The notes: a model not told the origin generated them from the letters alone. 64,000 bases of DNA from Flavobacterium sp. 1355 (GCF_017833415.1 NZ_JAFICC010000001.1:471850-535849), one strand, 5' to 3'; positions 6,872-17,294 are shown, numbered from the stretch's first letter. Translations and numbers: made by a program.

Positions 6872-9268
6872 TTATTCTTTTCTAAAAGCTCTGGCCGCAT
6901 CTCTTTCTAAGTCAAGATATTGTTCTTTACCCGTATTCACTGTAACAAAAGAGATAGTTCCTCCAACGAATTCACTTGTAGATGATGTATACTGTTTGCT
7001 TACCGGATCACCACTATCATAACCCACACAAAGACCATCTCCTACAAGTGTAAATTTACCTACCTGAGCTTTCATTGCACCTGTTGAAACCTGTTTGTCA
7101 TTGATATACAATTTTGCAGTTCCGATTGATTCGTGGTGTTCACCGGCTTTTTCTTTGGTGAATTCCATTCCAAAAGTATATTTACCAGGTTTTAAAGGCT
7201 CAGCAGAAACCAATTGTTGTTCTGTAATACCAAGGAAATTATAAACATAATACAATTTATGATCCTTGATAAATAAACTGTGACCTCCAAAACGGGAGCC
7301 GTGGGCAAAAATTACCCCGGCGGTATTGGCATCAGTTAGCTCTACATTAGCTACAATTTTATATGATTTTCCTCTGATATTAACAGCCACTGCTTCTGGA
7401 ACCTGACTGGTGTGAGGATAATAGGTATAGCTATCACGCACAGATTCTTCGGTAGGTCGTTCAATACCAGCCTGAACAACTGCAGGATGATCATCTAATG
7501 GTAAAGCATTATTTTTCAATGCTTCTTCCATATATAATTTCTTCAATGCCTCCAGCTTTTCCGGATTTTTTTGTGCTAAATCAACAGACTCAGCACGATC
7601 TGTATCGGTATGATACAATTCCCATTTATCCTGGTCAAATTTACCAACACCTGTAAGGGGCGCATGGACTGCTACTGCTTTCCAGCCATCCTGCCAGATA
7701 GCTCTGGTTCCCAGCATGGTATAATACTGCACTTTCTTTTGCGTAGGTGCATCTGGTTTTGCATCGAACGTATATTTCATCGAAATACCAGATATTGGAT
7801 ACTGGTCAACTCCTTTATACACTTTTGGCATTTCAAGTCCACAAATATCAAGAAGGGTAGGAACGATATCAACTGCATGATGGTATTGATTGCGCACTTC
7901 ACCACGGGCTTTTATACCCTTAGGCCATGAAATTACCAATGGATCGGCAGTACCTCCGGCATAATTGGAATAACGCTTGAACATTTTAAAAGGAGTTGAA
8001 AAAGCAGCAGCCCATCCTGTTGGATAATGCTCATAGGTGTTTGGCCCGCCCAATTCGTCAATTAGTTTCATATTCTCCGCTAAATCATCGGGATAACCAT
8101 TGAAGAATTTATTTTCATTTACAGAACCACTCGGGCTTCCTTCTCCTGACGCACCATTGTCGGCTGCATATAATATTATGGTATTATCATACTGCCCAGT
8201 TGCTTTCAAATGGTCAATAATGCGTGCAACCTGATCATCGGTATATTCAGAAAATGCGGCATACACCTCACACAAGCGAGAGAATAATTTTTTTTCATCG
8301 GCATTCAGTGTATTCCATGGACGCACAGCATCAGCCGGATTTGCCTGATCTGTTGGCATTGGGTTCCATTCTGTCAGTTTGGTCCCTTTTGGAAAAATTC
8401 CTTTATCAATCATGCGGGGCAAAACCCATTTGCGATACGCATCATACCCATCATCAAATTTTCCTTTGTATTTTGCAATATAATCTTTAGGTGCCTGGTG
8501 TGGTGCATGATTAGCCCCCGGGCAAAACCACATAAACCAGGGCTTGGAAGGATTCGCTGATTTTTGATCACTCAGCATTTTAATTGCCTGATCAGCAAGA
8601 TCCTTGGATAAGTGATAGCCTTTTTCAGGGCTATAGGGCTGTTCGATAGCGTGGTTGTCTTCTGTTAGATCCGGATAGAATTGATTGGTTTCTCCTCCAA
8701 TAAATCCATAAAACCGATCAAATCCTTGTTGTAATGGCCATTGGCTTTTACTTGCTCCTGCCGAAAGATCGGTTTCCGGCACATTATGATCTTTTCCTAA
8801 CCAAAAAGTACTCCATCCATTCTCCTGTAAGATTTGAGCCATCGTCGCGGTCTGAGCCGGCAGCAAACAACTGTATCCCGGAAACCCATTTGCTCCTTCG
8901 GTAATAGTTCCCATACCATTAAGGTTATGATTTCGTCCTGTAAGAAGAGAAGAACGTGTTGGAGAACAAAGTGCAACCGTATGCCACTGGGTATAAGTTA
9001 AGCCCTCGGCAGCCAATTTATCCATAGTTGGCATACTGATTCTTCCGCCATACGGAGACCAGGCCGCCAGTCCTGTATCATCATAAAGGATAAAAAGGAT
9101 ATTGGGTGAGCCCTCCGGGGCTTTCTTACGGATGAAGGGCTTCCAGTCTGGTGTTGATTCCCGGACATCCAATTTTATAACCCCTTTGAAAGGTTCCTGA
9201 GCATAACCGCAATAACCTAATAATATTACAGTGAGAATTGAGAACAGTATTTTTTTACTCATAATCAT
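6872..9268 (-). CDS. Secreted arylsulfatase, type I (formylglycine) family
   Basis: 798 residues with a signal peptide (about residues 1-24, ending GYAQ). The sulfatase core begins NILFILYDDTGLAAW, supplying the metal-binding Asp pair, and the active-site motif CSPTRSSLLTGR has the Cys at residue 101 that would be converted to formylglycine. Later elements include LGKDHNVPE, GANHAPHQAPKDYI and the YAADNGASGEG metal site. The C-terminal part (about residues 640-798) is a beta-rich region. The family hydrolyses sulfate esters in the periplasm; the size and DDTGLAAW form match large arylsulfatases related to AtsA. Needs a formylglycine-generating enzyme, which is not in this window. Confidence 0.92.
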   Translation of the reverse strand: MIMSKKILFSILTVILLGYCGYAQEPFKGVIKLDVRESTPDWKPFIRKKAPEGSPNILFILYDDTGLAAWSPYGGRISMPTMDKLAAEGLTYTQWHTVALCSPTRSSLLTGRNHNLNGMGTITEGANGFPGYSCLLPAQTATMAQILQENGWSTFWLGKDHNVPETDLSAGASKSQWPLQQGFDRFYGFIGGETNQFYPDLTEDNHAIEQPYSPEKGYHLSKDLADQAIKMLSDQKSANPSKPWFMWFCPGANHAPHQAPKDYIAKYKGKFDDGYDAYRKWVLPRMIDKGIFPKGTKLTEWNPMPTDQANPADAVRPWNTLNADEKKLFSRLCEVYAAFSEYTDDQVARIIDHLKATGQYDNTIILYAADNGASGEGSPSGSVNENKFFNGYPDDLAENMKLIDELGGPNTYEHYPTGWAAAFSTPFKMFKRYSNYAGGTADPLVISWPKGIKARGEVRNQYHHAVDIVPTLLDICGLEMPKVYKGVDQYPISGISMKYTFDAKPDAPTQKKVQYYTMLGTRAIWQDGWKAVAVHAPLTGVGKFDQDKWELYHTDTDRAESVDLAQKNPEKLEALKKLYMEEALKNNALPLDDHPAVVQAGIERPTEESVRDSYTYYPHTSQVPEAVAVNIRGKSYKIVANVELTDANTAGVIFAHGSRFGGHSLFIKDHKLYYVYNFLGITEQQLVSAEPLKPGKYTFGMEFTKEKAGEHHESIGTAKLYINDKQVSTGAMKAQVGKFTLVGDGLCVGYDSGDPVSKQYTSSTSEFVGGTISFVTVNTGKEQYLDLERDAARAFRKE

Positions 9269-9772
9269 TAAATTTTAAATTAATAAATCCTGAACGTTAA
9301 AAAAGAACTAAATACAGAAGCAGTAAAAAGTATGAAATAATGAATTAATTATTTTTTAATACTCATAAAATCAGTTTCTTACATTGTGATTGATAATTAA
9401 ATATATAAAGCTGAATTACATAGCTTTGAAAGAATCAAATAAAAGTAGCGATTAACAAAACAGCTAAAATGCAAACTGTGAAATAAATGGTTGCAACTTA
9501 TAATTTGAAACCAAACTTGTTCAACTCAGTTGATTAATAGTTTTATATATACTTATTTTAAATGTCCTAAAAGCTAGTTATGTGTACAGTTTTTTTGACT
9601 CTGGCAGATGACTGTATTCAGGTTTGAAATTTATGTTATATAGTTATTATTCTAACTCCGTATCGACCACCATAAAAAAACTCCTTAAGAAATTAAGGAG
9701 TTTTTTTATGGTATATTTTCAGGATATACTCGCGCCGCCAGAGTTGTTTATAAATTCTGATTTTCGAATTAC
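9269..9772. other. Intergenic region with one terminator
   Basis: About 500 AT-rich bases upstream of the sulfatase gene. Apart from the terminator hairpin at 9674-9707 no gene or repeat is recognised. The promoter of the sulfatase gene presumably lies in the first 150 bases. Confidence 0.4.
9674..9707 (-). terminator. Terminator after the first serine hydrolase gene
   Basis: CTCCTTAA (9681-9688) pairs with TTAAGGAG (9693-9700) around a short loop, with an A7 run on one side and a T7 run on the other, so it works in both directions. It lies 70 bases beyond the stop at 9773. Confidence 0.75.
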
Positions 9773-11245
9773 TTATTTTTCTTTACGAATAAGTTCAATT
9801 TTAGTATCCATATTTCCTCTTATTAACTTTACAGAAGTAGCTTTTCTATCCATAAAATCAAATTGTAACAAGTTTGGATAATCTATAATTTTAAATAAAC
9901 CATTTTTCAAATACACCAACTCGTTATCATTTTTCCCTTTAAAATGCTCCAATATTACTGATTCAGCATAGAGACGGTTATTTCTTTCTACTATTTTGGT
10001 TTCTACACCTTGTCCATAAAGAAAATCTTCATAAGTTCCAATTAGTTTTTCCTTTAGAGATAGAGGCATTTCCTGAATGCTTTCATTAGTTGTTTCATTG
10101 TTCCAATCCATCAGCTTCAGAATGGTTTTTTGAGTTTGCGCCATTACAGGGAAACGATTGGGTTTTTCGCCATTGGCCAGAAATGCAAAGCCGTTTCCAT
10201 CTGTCATGGTAGCGCCAACATTACCGCCGACTCCTGTATTAGAACCGTTGCAAAAGAACCAGTCATAGTTGTTGTAACCAAAAGACTTTTGCCATCCGTA
10301 GCTCCAGCCTCCAACAGCATTTTTTAGAGCTGTTACTGCTGTTACTTTTTTTGCTACATTATTAGAAATTACTTTGTTGTTTTTATTGCGTAAGGCATTT
10401 TGCATTTCAATAGCCAATTTAGCTAAATCAGTTGGCGTAGACCACATGCCTGATGGGGCAACTTGTGGCGTAATGGGCAAACCTGTTTTAATCACTTTTC
10501 CGTCTTTATCATGGACAAGAGCCACATTTGTTAGAAATCCATTTTCATTTGGCTGGATCATTGTCGTATTTTTCAAACCAAGAGGAGAGAAAATATATGC
10601 TGCCGCAAGCTCTGCCATAGGTTTATTAAACGTGTCTTCTAAGGCCATTTGAATAATGGTATAACCACCGCCACTGTATTGCCAACTGGTTCCCGGCGTA
10701 AACAAAAATTCTATTTCTTTATCATATCTCGAAATCTGCCCTAAAAGGCTTTGTTTTATTGTCGGAATTGCTTCTCCTTCATAATAGTCTTCAAAACCAT
10801 CCTGAGTTGTACCAGCGGTATGATTTAGAAATTGTCTCCACGTTGGGCTGTTATTTTCTGTAAACTTGCTTTTTGGTAAATGCCAGCGTTTTAGAAAAGG
10901 GTCTATTGGATCATCTAAATTAATTAATCCTTTCTCTTCGAGCATAAAACAAAGAAGCGCCGTGATGGGTTTTGAAATTGAGGCTGTAGAAAAAGCGGTA
11001 TTCTGGTCTATTTTTTCTTTCGAATCTGTAGATTTTACACCAAATTGCTTTGAATATACAATCTCGTAATTTTCAAAAACTACAACACTAAATCCGGGAA
11101 GTTTGTATTTTTCTAATTGTTTGTCAATATTTAAACTGTCTGTCAAAAAGCTATAGTTTTTATTTTTTGACAATGCTTTATGGCTTGTCTGACAATTTGC
11201 ATTTGTAACTATAAGAAGTACTAGTATATAAATAATATTTTTCAT
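9773..11245 (-). CDS. Serine hydrolase of the beta-lactamase / class C penicillin-binding fold
   Basis: 490 residues with a signal peptide (hydrophobic residues 4-17, NANCQT region; a Cys near the end could make it a lipoprotein, but the lipobox is not ideal). Catalytic SxxK is S89-I-S-K92 in FSTASISKPITALL, and the YxN-like element is YSGGGYTIIQ. A late HGSN-like segment (CNGSNTGVGGN) corresponds to the KTG box region. About 100 residues of C-terminal beta domain follow. The family (PF00144) includes esterases, D-aminopeptidases and carboxypeptidases, so the substrate is unknown. The next gene on this strand is a relative, so they may form an operon. Confidence 0.87.
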   Translation of the reverse strand: MKNIIYILVLLIVTNANCQTSHKALSKNKNYSFLTDSLNIDKQLEKYKLPGFSVVVFENYEIVYSKQFGVKSTDSKEKIDQNTAFSTASISKPITALLCFMLEEKGLINLDDPIDPFLKRWHLPKSKFTENNSPTWRQFLNHTAGTTQDGFEDYYEGEAIPTIKQSLLGQISRYDKEIEFLFTPGTSWQYSGGGYTIIQMALEDTFNKPMAELAAAYIFSPLGLKNTTMIQPNENGFLTNVALVHDKDGKVIKTGLPITPQVAPSGMWSTPTDLAKLAIEMQNALRNKNNKVISNNVAKKVTAVTALKNAVGGWSYGWQKSFGYNNYDWFFCNGSNTGVGGNVGATMTDGNGFAFLANGEKPNRFPVMAQTQKTILKLMDWNNETTNESIQEMPLSLKEKLIGTYEDFLYGQGVETKIVERNNRLYAESVILEHFKGKNDNELVYLKNGLFKIIDYPNLLQFDFMDRKATSVKLIRGNMDTKIELIRKEK

Positions 11246-11258
11246 CGCTATGTTTTAT

Positions 11259-12317
11259 TTATTTTAAAATTGTACCATAAATAACATTCAACATGTCTTG
11301 TCTCAATTTTGAATTTCTTTGGTTTAGTAATAGTATAATACCCCAATTTTTAGTTCTGCTGTAACATATAATAGAAGATTCTCCCATAGAATCGCCGGAT
11401 TTTAAGTAAATAGTATCTCCATCACTCGTTGAAATGTTTACCGCTAATCCCATTTCTCTTTTTTCATCTTTATAAAAGATTTTTTCTGTAATGATGGCCG
11501 CTTTTCCTATTGTAGTTTCTTTATTTAAAACCGCTTTCAAATACGTAATCATATCAAAAGCATTCGATTTTATTAATCCCGCTGGTGCTGTCACATTCCA
11601 GTTCAGGAATTCCTGATTAACGCCTTCGGGGCTGTGCCCCACTGTTTTGTTTTTTACGCTATACTTTTTTGTCAATGTCGTTTTCAATTTTAATGGCTCA
11701 ATTATTTTTTGGGTAATAATGGCATCGTAACTTTTGCCATAAACCGTTTCTAAAATTTGTCCTAATAATGTATAACCAATAGTAGAATAGCGGTATTTTC
11801 CGTAATCAATTAGTTGCGTAGAATTATTAACCAAAGTGGTCAATGAATTTTCGTTTACGCTATTTAAAGGCTGTTGCACATTTATTTCTATCAATTTACC
11901 AAAATCAAGATCAGGCAAACCAGATTGGTGTGAAGCCAAATCTGAAATTTTTATTTTGTTTTTAAGATTTTCATGCAGCACATATACTTTTGGAAGATAG
12001 TTATCAATATAATCATCTAGTTTTATTTTATTCTCCAGAACCGCTTGTGCAATTAAATTTGAAGTCAAAATTTTTGTAATCGAAGCAATTTCAAACAGTG
12101 ACTTTTCATTGATATCAATTTGGCTTTCCTTACTTAATTTACCATAAGCGGTAAAATTTTCTTTATCGTTTTGGATAAAACCAACGCTTATTCCCAAGCC
12201 TGGATTTTTTTGATAATTATCCTTTATTATAGAATCAATCTTTTTAAAATTCTCTTGTCCAAAAGAGAAGTTGTATAGTAATAAAAGTGTTGCTAAAAAT
12301 GGTATTGAAGTTTTCAT
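11259..12317 (-). CDS. Second serine hydrolase of the beta-lactamase fold
   Basis: 352 residues from the ATG at 12317, chosen because a signal peptide starts there (MKTSIPFLATLLLL, ending SFGQ); an upstream in-frame ATG at 12374 would add a non-signal extension. SxxK is S79-I-T-K82 (FEIASITKILTSN) and the Tyr box is YRYSTIGYTLLGQ. A HSPEG segment and a late LKSGDSMGESS, standing for the third motif, are present. It ends 13 bases before the start of the downstream serine hydrolase (stop 11259, next start 11245), so the two are very probably co-transcribed. Related to PF00144 esterases and peptidases; substrate unknown. Confidence 0.87.
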   Translation of the reverse strand: MKTSIPFLATLLLLYNFSFGQENFKKIDSIIKDNYQKNPGLGISVGFIQNDKENFTAYGKLSKESQIDINEKSLFEIASITKILTSNLIAQAVLENKIKLDDYIDNYLPKVYVLHENLKNKIKISDLASHQSGLPDLDFGKLIEINVQQPLNSVNENSLTTLVNNSTQLIDYGKYRYSTIGYTLLGQILETVYGKSYDAIITQKIIEPLKLKTTLTKKYSVKNKTVGHSPEGVNQEFLNWNVTAPAGLIKSNAFDMITYLKAVLNKETTIGKAAIITEKIFYKDEKREMGLAVNISTSDGDTIYLKSGDSMGESSIICYSRTKNWGIILLLNQRNSKLRQDMLNVIYGTILK

Positions 12318-12472
12318 GGTATCGAATTTTTTTTGGTTAAAAATTATTTCGATACAAAGATGTGGAAGAAGCAAGTGCTGTGCGACCGAATGAAAAGATT
12401 CGAACGCATTTGTCTGAAAAAATAAGTACGAATCGTTTCAGCTATAAGTACGAGTAATTACAAAAAACTGAA

Positions 12473-13615
12473 TTACAATTGCTTACGATACGAAGTTGGC
12501 GTGTTTCCGGTATGTTTTTTAAAAGCGGTATTAAATGAAGATTTCGAATTAAATCCCACTTCGTACAGGATTTCAAGAATAGTTACTTTACTTTTTGTAT
12601 CATCTTTTAAAATTTCCATCGCATTTTCTATTCGATACGTATTAACGAAATCGTAAAAATGCTGTTCTAATTTATGATTGATTAAAAGAGATAAATCACG
12701 AACAGGAATTTTGATTGCCACAGAGACATCCTGAATGGTCAAGGAAGGATTTAAAAATGGTTTTTCCTGAACCATATACTGCTTCAATTTTGATAAAGCG
12801 GCGTTGTATTCTTTTTCGTTTACGATTGCCGGTTCATTATTTTTTTCTTCTAAAACAATATCAGAAACGAGTTTTAGTTTTGAATCGATATTTCTAAATA
12901 AATCGGGATGATTTAATGCCTTATATAAATACCAGCAAATAATAAAAAGCTCTAATACTAAAACTACAATTTTGATCCACTCAGAGATATATGGATAACT
13001 TGAAAATTTAAAAATGTTTTTTAAAATGACAATCAAATATAAAATTGAAAGGACACTTGTAAACTGAAACAGCCAATTATAGGAATTAATACTTGCGCCG
13101 GCATTATTTTCAAGATATAGTTTTTTTGCTTTTCTTAATAGCATAAAAACAGCAAAAACATATACAACAGTCTGAAGATGAAAAAGAATATGATTGAACT
13201 GCAATTCTATCATACTTTGACGATGTATAATAAAATTAATTTTAGAGGCATTATCTACCGTATAAAAACGAGGCAATAAGACAATATTAGCAATTAAAAA
13301 AGGAAGCAAATGCAGGATGTATTTCGGCTTAAACTTAAAATCAGAATAACAAACTGATAAAACATACAGATAAAAAACAGGAATTTGTAAAAAGGCAAGT
13401 GTATTTCTTAACATTCCCAGATTTGAAGGGCCATCTGATATTATTTCAAATAAAGGCCCGCTGACATCGATAGCCGTTAGGCATAAAAAAGCAGCAAAAA
13501 GATAATTGCTTATCTTGTATTTTGTTTTAACTGTCACCAGAAAAAAGGCAAATAATAACGAAATGAACAGGGATATTATAGTTATAATAAGCAATACATT
13601 AATCTTATCATTCAT
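12473..13615 (-). CDS. Membrane-anchored AraC-family regulator
   Basis: 380 residues. The N-terminal 230 residues contain about seven hydrophobic helices (for example LLIITIISLFISLLFAFFLV and YLFAAFLCLTAIDV), followed by a cytosolic AraC-type DNA-binding domain: LTIQDVSVAIKIPVRDLSLL as the first HTH and ILEILYEVGFNSKSSFNTAF as the second, ending FKKHTGNTPTSYRKQL. This 7TM-HTH design is common in Bacteroidota. It lies 155 bases upstream of the second serine hydrolase on the same strand and divergent from the glycoside hydrolase, so either may be its target; that is inference. Confidence 0.88.
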   Translation of the reverse strand: MNDKINVLLIITIISLFISLLFAFFLVTVKTKYKISNYLFAAFLCLTAIDVSGPLFEIISDGPSNLGMLRNTLAFLQIPVFYLYVLSVCYSDFKFKPKYILHLLPFLIANIVLLPRFYTVDNASKINFIIHRQSMIELQFNHILFHLQTVVYVFAVFMLLRKAKKLYLENNAGASINSYNWLFQFTSVLSILYLIVILKNIFKFSSYPYISEWIKIVVLVLELFIICWYLYKALNHPDLFRNIDSKLKLVSDIVLEEKNNEPAIVNEKEYNAALSKLKQYMVQEKPFLNPSLTIQDVSVAIKIPVRDLSLLINHKLEQHFYDFVNTYRIENAMEILKDDTKSKVTILEILYEVGFNSKSSFNTAFKKHTGNTPTSYRKQL

Positions 13616-13802
13616 TATTTTTTTGTGGTATAGTTAGGGTTTATAGTGTTTTAAAGGCGAATATAAGAAATATTATTACTACAATTTAGGAACTTTTGAA
13701 ATTGAGTCAGAAATGGACTAGCGGCACAAATACCAACATCCTTTTTTAATGTAAAAACTTTAAATTATTTCAGTATATTTAAGAAGTATTAAAGCTTAAC
13801 AA

Positions 13803-16211
13803 ATGAATAAAATTATTGTTTTTTTGCACCTGATGCTTGCCCTGTTTAGCATCAGCATGGATTCTCAAACAAAAAAAAGTATAGACAGGAAAACTAAGTT
13901 TGACTACGACTGGAAGTTTAAATTGGGCGATCATCCTGATGCTTCGCATGTAAACTATAATGATGAAGGCTGGCGTAACCTTGACCTGCCCCACGACTGG
14001 AGCATTGAGGGTGCATTTGATGCCAAAAACCCAATGGGTAAAGATGGTGGCTATCTGCCGGCCGGCATTGGCTGGTATCGAAAAACAGTAAATATTCTGG
14101 CGGTGGACAAAGGTAAAAAACTGAGCCTTTATTTTGAAGGAGTTTACATGAACTCCGAAGTGTTTATAAACGGTACATCGTTAGGAGTTAGGCCTTATGG
14201 TTTTTCATCATTCTCTTATGATATAACCCCCTATGTAAAATTTGGGCAAAATAATGTTATTGCAGTACGTGTAGACAACTCACAGCAAAAAAATTGCCGA
14301 TGGTACAGCGGCTCCGGCATTTACAGGCATGTTTGGCTCACGGCTACAAATCCTGTGCATACAGATCCATGGGGTATAGCCATTAGTACACTCCAGACAG
14401 ACGCCGAACAGGCTACTGTGAATGTAAAAGCCGTGTTGCAAAACGAAACTTCTTTACCTAAAAGTGTACAATTGGCTATCCAATTATATGACAGCAATAA
14501 CAAAAAGGCCGGTAAAAAACAATTGTCTGTAAGTATGCCCTCCAATTCAATTAAAGAATTTTCTGTTGATATTGCAGTTAAAACACCTAAATTTTGGTCG
14601 CCGGAGATGCCTTACTTATACAAGGCTGAGATAAGTATATTGGAAGGCAAAAATGTTGTTGATGAAATTTCACAATCATTCGGGATTCGGGCAATAGAAT
14701 ACAGCGCAGATAAAGGCTTTTTATTAAATGGCAAACAGACAAACATTAACGGAAGCTGTGTACACCACGATAATGGGGCATTAGGGGCTGCTGCCTATGA
14801 CCGTGCCGAAATAAGAAAAGTAGCATTACTAAAATCAGCAGGTTTTAATGCGGTAAGGACCAGCCATAATCCGCCATCTGAGATATTTTTAAATGCCTGC
14901 GACAGTTTAGGTCTGTTGGTGATGGATGAGTCTTTTGATGGGTGGAGGGAGAAGAAAAATACATACGACTACTCCGTTTATTTTGATGCATGGTGGCAAA
15001 AAGATATTGAAGCCATGGTTTTAAGGGACCGGAACCACCCATCTATTGTTTTTTGGAGCACGGGCAATGAAATTATTGAGCGTAAATCGCCCGAAGCAGT
15101 AGAGACTGCCAAAAAGTTGGCCAGCCTGATACGAAAACTTGATCCTACACGCCCCGTAACTTCGGCTATGACCACCTGGGATGAAACCTGGGAAATATTT
15201 GATCCCTTATTTGCAGCGCATGATATAGGCGGTTATAATTATCAAATGCACCATGCCGAAGAAGACCATAAAAGGGTTCCGAACCGTATAATTATACAAA
15301 CAGAGTCTTTTCCAAGGGATGCTTTTAACAACTGGAAAGCGGTAAACGACCTCCCTTACGTTATAGGTGATTTTGTATGGACAGGCATGGATTACCTTGG
15401 CGAATCAAGTATCGGGAGGTATTACTACAAAGGTGAAATAGAAGGTCAACACTGGCAAGCAGAATTTTTTCCATGGCACGGCTCTTATTGTGGCGATATA
15501 GATCTAATTGGCTGGAGAAAACCTATTTCTCACTATAGGGAGATCCTTTACAGCAGCAGCAAAAAAATATACCTCGCTGTTAAGGAACCCGACGGTTATT
15601 ATGGCGAAATTAAAGAAACAATGTGGTCTGTTTGGCCTACTTGGGAAAGCTGGACCTGGCCCGGGCACGAGGGCAAAAGTATTGAAGTCGAGGTATATTC
15701 TAATTATGATAAAGTGCGGCTTTATTGCAATGGTTCCTTAGTTGGTGAAAAGCCAACCACCCGAAGTGAAGAGTTTAAAGCCGTTTTTAAGATGCCCTAC
15801 CTGCAAGGAGAATTAAAGGCTGTGGGTATGGTTAACGGTAAAGAAACAGAGATAACGACATTGAAAACCGCAGGAGAAACAGCTAAAATAAAATTAAGCC
15901 CGGATAATACCACACTTAAAGCAGATGGGCAGGATCTTATTCATGTAATGGTCGAGCTTACCGATGCGCAGGGCATACCACAGCCTAATGCAGAAAACCA
16001 ACTTACATTTGAGGTTACAGGCGCCGGGACTATTGCTGGTGTGGCAAACGCAAATTTAAAAGATATCGACCCCTATATCTCTACCCGCCATAAAGCCTGG
16101 AAAGGGCAGGCATTGTTGATTATAAAAAGCAAAAGGGAAAAAGGCACCATACAGCTTAAAGTCACTTCGCCAGGTATACAAAGCCAAATTCTAACCTTAA
16201 AGTCAAAATAA
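13803..16211 (+). CDS. Secreted glycoside hydrolase family 2 protein (beta-galactosidase-like)
   Basis: 802 residues with a signal peptide (about residues 1-21). Domain order: sugar-binding jelly-roll (about 30-190, with FDYDWKFKLGDHPDA and LPHDWSIEGAF), Ig-like domain (about 195-300), TIM barrel (about 305-590) and C-terminal DUF4982/Ig-like regions (about 600-802). The acid/base is E423 in WSTGNEI and the likely nucleophile is E501 in IQTESFPRDAF. SHNPPSEIFLNACDSLG is typical of GH2. The activity may be beta-galactosidase or another beta-glycosidase. The gene looks richer in G+C than its neighbours, which may indicate transfer. It is divergent from the AraC gene and ends at a strong terminator. 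Confidence 0.9.
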   Translation: MNKIIVFLHLMLALFSISMDSQTKKSIDRKTKFDYDWKFKLGDHPDASHVNYNDEGWRNLDLPHDWSIEGAFDAKNPMGKDGGYLPAGIGWYRKTVNILAVDKGKKLSLYFEGVYMNSEVFINGTSLGVRPYGFSSFSYDITPYVKFGQNNVIAVRVDNSQQKNCRWYSGSGIYRHVWLTATNPVHTDPWGIAISTLQTDAEQATVNVKAVLQNETSLPKSVQLAIQLYDSNNKKAGKKQLSVSMPSNSIKEFSVDIAVKTPKFWSPEMPYLYKAEISILEGKNVVDEISQSFGIRAIEYSADKGFLLNGKQTNINGSCVHHDNGALGAAAYDRAEIRKVALLKSAGFNAVRTSHNPPSEIFLNACDSLGLLVMDESFDGWREKKNTYDYSVYFDAWWQKDIEAMVLRDRNHPSIVFWSTGNEIIERKSPEAVETAKKLASLIRKLDPTRPVTSAMTTWDETWEIFDPLFAAHDIGGYNYQMHHAEEDHKRVPNRIIIQTESFPRDAFNNWKAVNDLPYVIGDFVWTGMDYLGESSIGRYYYKGEIEGQHWQAEFFPWHGSYCGDIDLIGWRKPISHYREILYSSSKKIYLAVKEPDGYYGEIKETMWSVWPTWESWTWPGHEGKSIEVEVYSNYDKVRLYCNGSLVGEKPTTRSEEFKAVFKMPYLQGELKAVGMVNGKETEITTLKTAGETAKIKLSPDNTTLKADGQDLIHVMVELTDAQGIPQPNAENQLTFEVTGAGTIAGVANANLKDIDPYISTRHKAWKGQALLIIKSKREKGTIQLKVTSPGIQSQILTLKSK

Positions 16212-16264
16212 AATCAAAAACGAAAACAAAAAAAATATAATATATTGATTAATATTTTTTAAAT

Positions 16265-16304
16265 AAAAAAAGGCGCCAATTGAAGACAATTGGCGCCTTT
16301 TGGC
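16265..16304 (+). terminator. Strong GGCGCC terminator after the GH2 gene
   Basis: AGGCGCCAATTG (16271-16282), a short AAGA loop and CAATTGGCGCCT (16287-16298), with A-run before and T-run after. The same stem sequence recurs at 25569-25594, 26982-27011 and 36371-36392. The following gtgacctc word (about 16308) is like the left end of the MITE-like repeats, so a decayed copy may have stood here. Confidence 0.8.
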
Positions 16305-16541
16305 TGTAGTGACCTCTTTATATGTCTTAAATATTTTGGTTTGTGCTAAGGTAGTGTGCTGCCCAAAAGTTATGTTATACAATTTAAAGTAATCATTACC
16401 CAACTACAATGTAATTAGGGTATGAGCGATTATTTCTATGAATGTCAAATAAATAAAATCCACATATTTTAAGATTAATGCTTTGTCTAAATTTTATTAA
16501 GTATTTATATAGTACTTTTGGAAATTATAAAGCGCTTCAAT

Positions 16542-17051
16542 ATGACAAGTCCTAAAAATTCAACCGTAACTTCTAATAACCTGGAAGAAAATGAGCCATT
16601 AAAAATTATACTGGCCGAAGATGATCAGGATGATCAGGAATTATTTATGGAAGCGCTGAATGCAACAGAAGTCCCTTCTGAAGTTATTACAGTAGAAAAC
16701 GGAGAGGAATTGTTGAACACCCTGAAAGATCCGGCTGAACCAAATCCAGATATTGTTTTTATAGATATCAATATGCCCGTTAAAGGAGGTAAAGAGGCAC
16801 TTGCAGAAATAAAGAGTGATGAAGAACTTAAGGAGATTCCTGCAGTTATGCTCTCCACATCCAATCATCCTCAAGATATTGAGGAGACTTTTAACAAGGG
16901 AGCAAACCTATATGTACAAAAACCAAGTTCCTTTACCGGTTTTATCCTCATTCTAAAAAAAGTATTCGTTCTCCACTGGACAAAAGCTTTGATGAATCCG
17001 GTAAAAAATATATTTTTTGTTTCTGAAAAGAATATTTCTCATAAGGATTAA
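16542..17051 (+). CDS. Single-domain response regulator (Rcp1-like)
   Basis: 169 residues from the ATG at 16542; a TTG at 16518 is also open but less likely. Receiver domain residues: acidic pair in LAEDDQDDQELF, phospho-acceptor Asp in IVFIDINMPVKGG, Ser in MLSTSNHP and Lys in YVQKPSSF. There is no output domain. The LAEDDQDD and LxNPxxPNPDxxFxDxNMP pattern is that of Rcp1-type receivers that pair with hybrid or phytochrome-type kinases. It is a single gene; its kinase is not adjacent. The C-terminal 35 residues are Phe/Lys-rich and of no clear role. Confidence 0.88.
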   Translation: MTSPKNSTVTSNNLEENEPLKIILAEDDQDDQELFMEALNATEVPSEVITVENGEELLNTLKDPAEPNPDIVFIDINMPVKGGKEALAEIKSDEELKEIPAVMLSTSNHPQDIEETFNKGANLYVQKPSSFTGFILILKKVFVLHWTKALMNPVKNIFFVSEKNISHKD

Positions 17052-17267
17052 ATAATAGTCTTTCTCTTGCGTATGATAATTAGATACGCTTTTCTATTTA
17101 TTGGTGAATCAGTGTGCTTGCCGATAGCATTTTCTTTTCCAATAGAAAATCTCTTTAAGCCTCAATTAAACCTCTAATTTTTCTACAATGGGGGTGTCTT
17201 TGAGATGCAGAATTATATTAATGTAAAATAAAAAACTCAATTTCAGTAACTTCTCATTTTAAAGTGG

Positions 17268-17275
17268 TACATTTG
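17268..17275 (+). promoter_or_regulatory. -7 promoter box of the cold-shock gene
   Basis: TACATTTG matches the Bacteroidota -7 consensus TAnnTTTG and lies 19 bases before the ATG at 17295. The -33 element is not clear. Confidence 0.45.
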
Positions 17276-17294
17276 AGCAATTAAATACATTAAA

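Noticed and set aside
8224..8490. Plus-strand frame inside the sulfatase gene
   Set aside because: Shadow of the sulfatase coding sequence on the other strand.
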